Assembly: GCF_019049285.1 (NCBI RefSeq)
Contig: NZ_JAGMUL010000015.1
Location: 62,001-126,000, forward strand
DNA length: 64,000 nucleotides
Direction of reading: 5' to 3'
Origin: Streptomyces sp. AC550_RSS872
GTDB taxonomy: Bacteria > Actinomycetota > Actinomycetes > Streptomycetales > Streptomycetaceae
Below the pieces are notes generated by a model. That model saw only the letters and a list, made by a program, of their open reading frames with translations. It was not told the origin of the DNA and ran no database searches. The position numbers and the translations under genes are program-made. Position 1 is the stretch's first letter, and the number at the start of each line of letters is the position of its first letter. Positions 63,843-64,000 of the stretch are shown piece by piece.

Positions 63843-64000
63843 ACAGCAGAGTGTGTCACCCCTCGGTCAGGCACCTGGCCGAACCTCACACTGCACACCC
63901 GTCCCATGCGGGTTAGTCTGTCCGTGTTTTTAATCTTCTCATCACTTTCTTGGCTCCCCGCTGCCCAACTCGCCTGGCCGCGGGGCTCGCAAACCCTACG
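63843..64000. other. 158-base end of the window with no gene
   Basis: No complete reading frame with coding bias was seen. An AT-rich patch (GTTTTTAATCTTCTCATC) lies near 63927. It may be the promoter of a gene beyond the window. Confidence 0.5.

Overview
The window is high-GC DNA with strong GC-rich third codon positions, frequent GTG/TTG starts and 1-4 bp start/stop overlaps. Mycothiol-linked genes, twin-arginine and lipobox signals, DmdR-type iron boxes and a repeat common between Streptomyces genes all point to a Streptomyces chromosome arm or accessory-rich region. No rRNA, tRNA, CRISPR array, transposase or phage gene was seen.

Layout. 1-3.1 kb: a truncated YihY/BrkB membrane protein, an alanine-rich leader-like ORF, a stand-alone alanyl-tRNA synthetase core without editing domain, a SnoaL-like protein and a small secreted protein. 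3.2-17.3 kb: an iron-controlled siderophore locus. It holds a PLP decarboxylase, two IucA/IucC (NIS) synthetases, an MFS exporter, an ATP-grasp ligase and a lipoprotein/ATPase/two-permease importer, all on the minus strand, with a divergent FhuF-like reductase and an ABC exporter. 17.3-19.0 kb: a decayed fas-like cytokinin locus with an apparently intact isopentenyltransferase, a scrambled cytokinin dehydrogenase and a truncated LOG hydrolase. 19.3-25.3 kb: a transketolase fragment-like gene, then a reactive-sulfur module (CstR-type repressor, rhodanese, TauE/SafE exporter, persulfide dioxygenase-rhodanese fusion) with three matching operators, next to mycothiol-dependent formaldehyde dehydrogenase and a metallo-hydrolase.

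25.4-27.8 kb holds an SDR, a membrane-anchored hypothetical protein, an SDR remnant and an L,D-transpeptidase. 27.9-33.7 kb is a sugar-uptake locus (Gfo/Idh/MocA dehydrogenase, binding protein, two permeases) with a divergent ROK regulator. 33.8-48.5 kb holds mostly single genes: an anchored S1 protease, a MalY-like lyase, a deazaflavin-type oxidoreductase, a Ser/Thr kinase with an FHA protein, a large secreted alpha/beta hydrolase, a second Gfo/Idh/MocA protein, a TetR regulator with an orphan OB-fold protein, an ATP-grasp protein and a membrane-anchored CBM2 protein. 48.8-63.8 kb: an RpiR regulator, a GT39-like glycosyltransferase, a TAT-exported PAP2 phosphatase with an autotransporter-type repeat, and a second sugar locus (BadF-type kinase, ROK repressor with a clear operator, binding protein, two permeases, two large unrecognised cytosolic proteins). 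A nucleoside-kinase-like gene closes the window.

How it fits together. The siderophore genes make, export, re-import and reduce an iron chelator under DmdR control. The CstR module would sense persulfide and oxidise or export the sulfur. The two sugar loci lack their own ATPase and probably borrow the shared MsiK-type ATPase. The fas-like remnant suggests a plant-associated ancestry.
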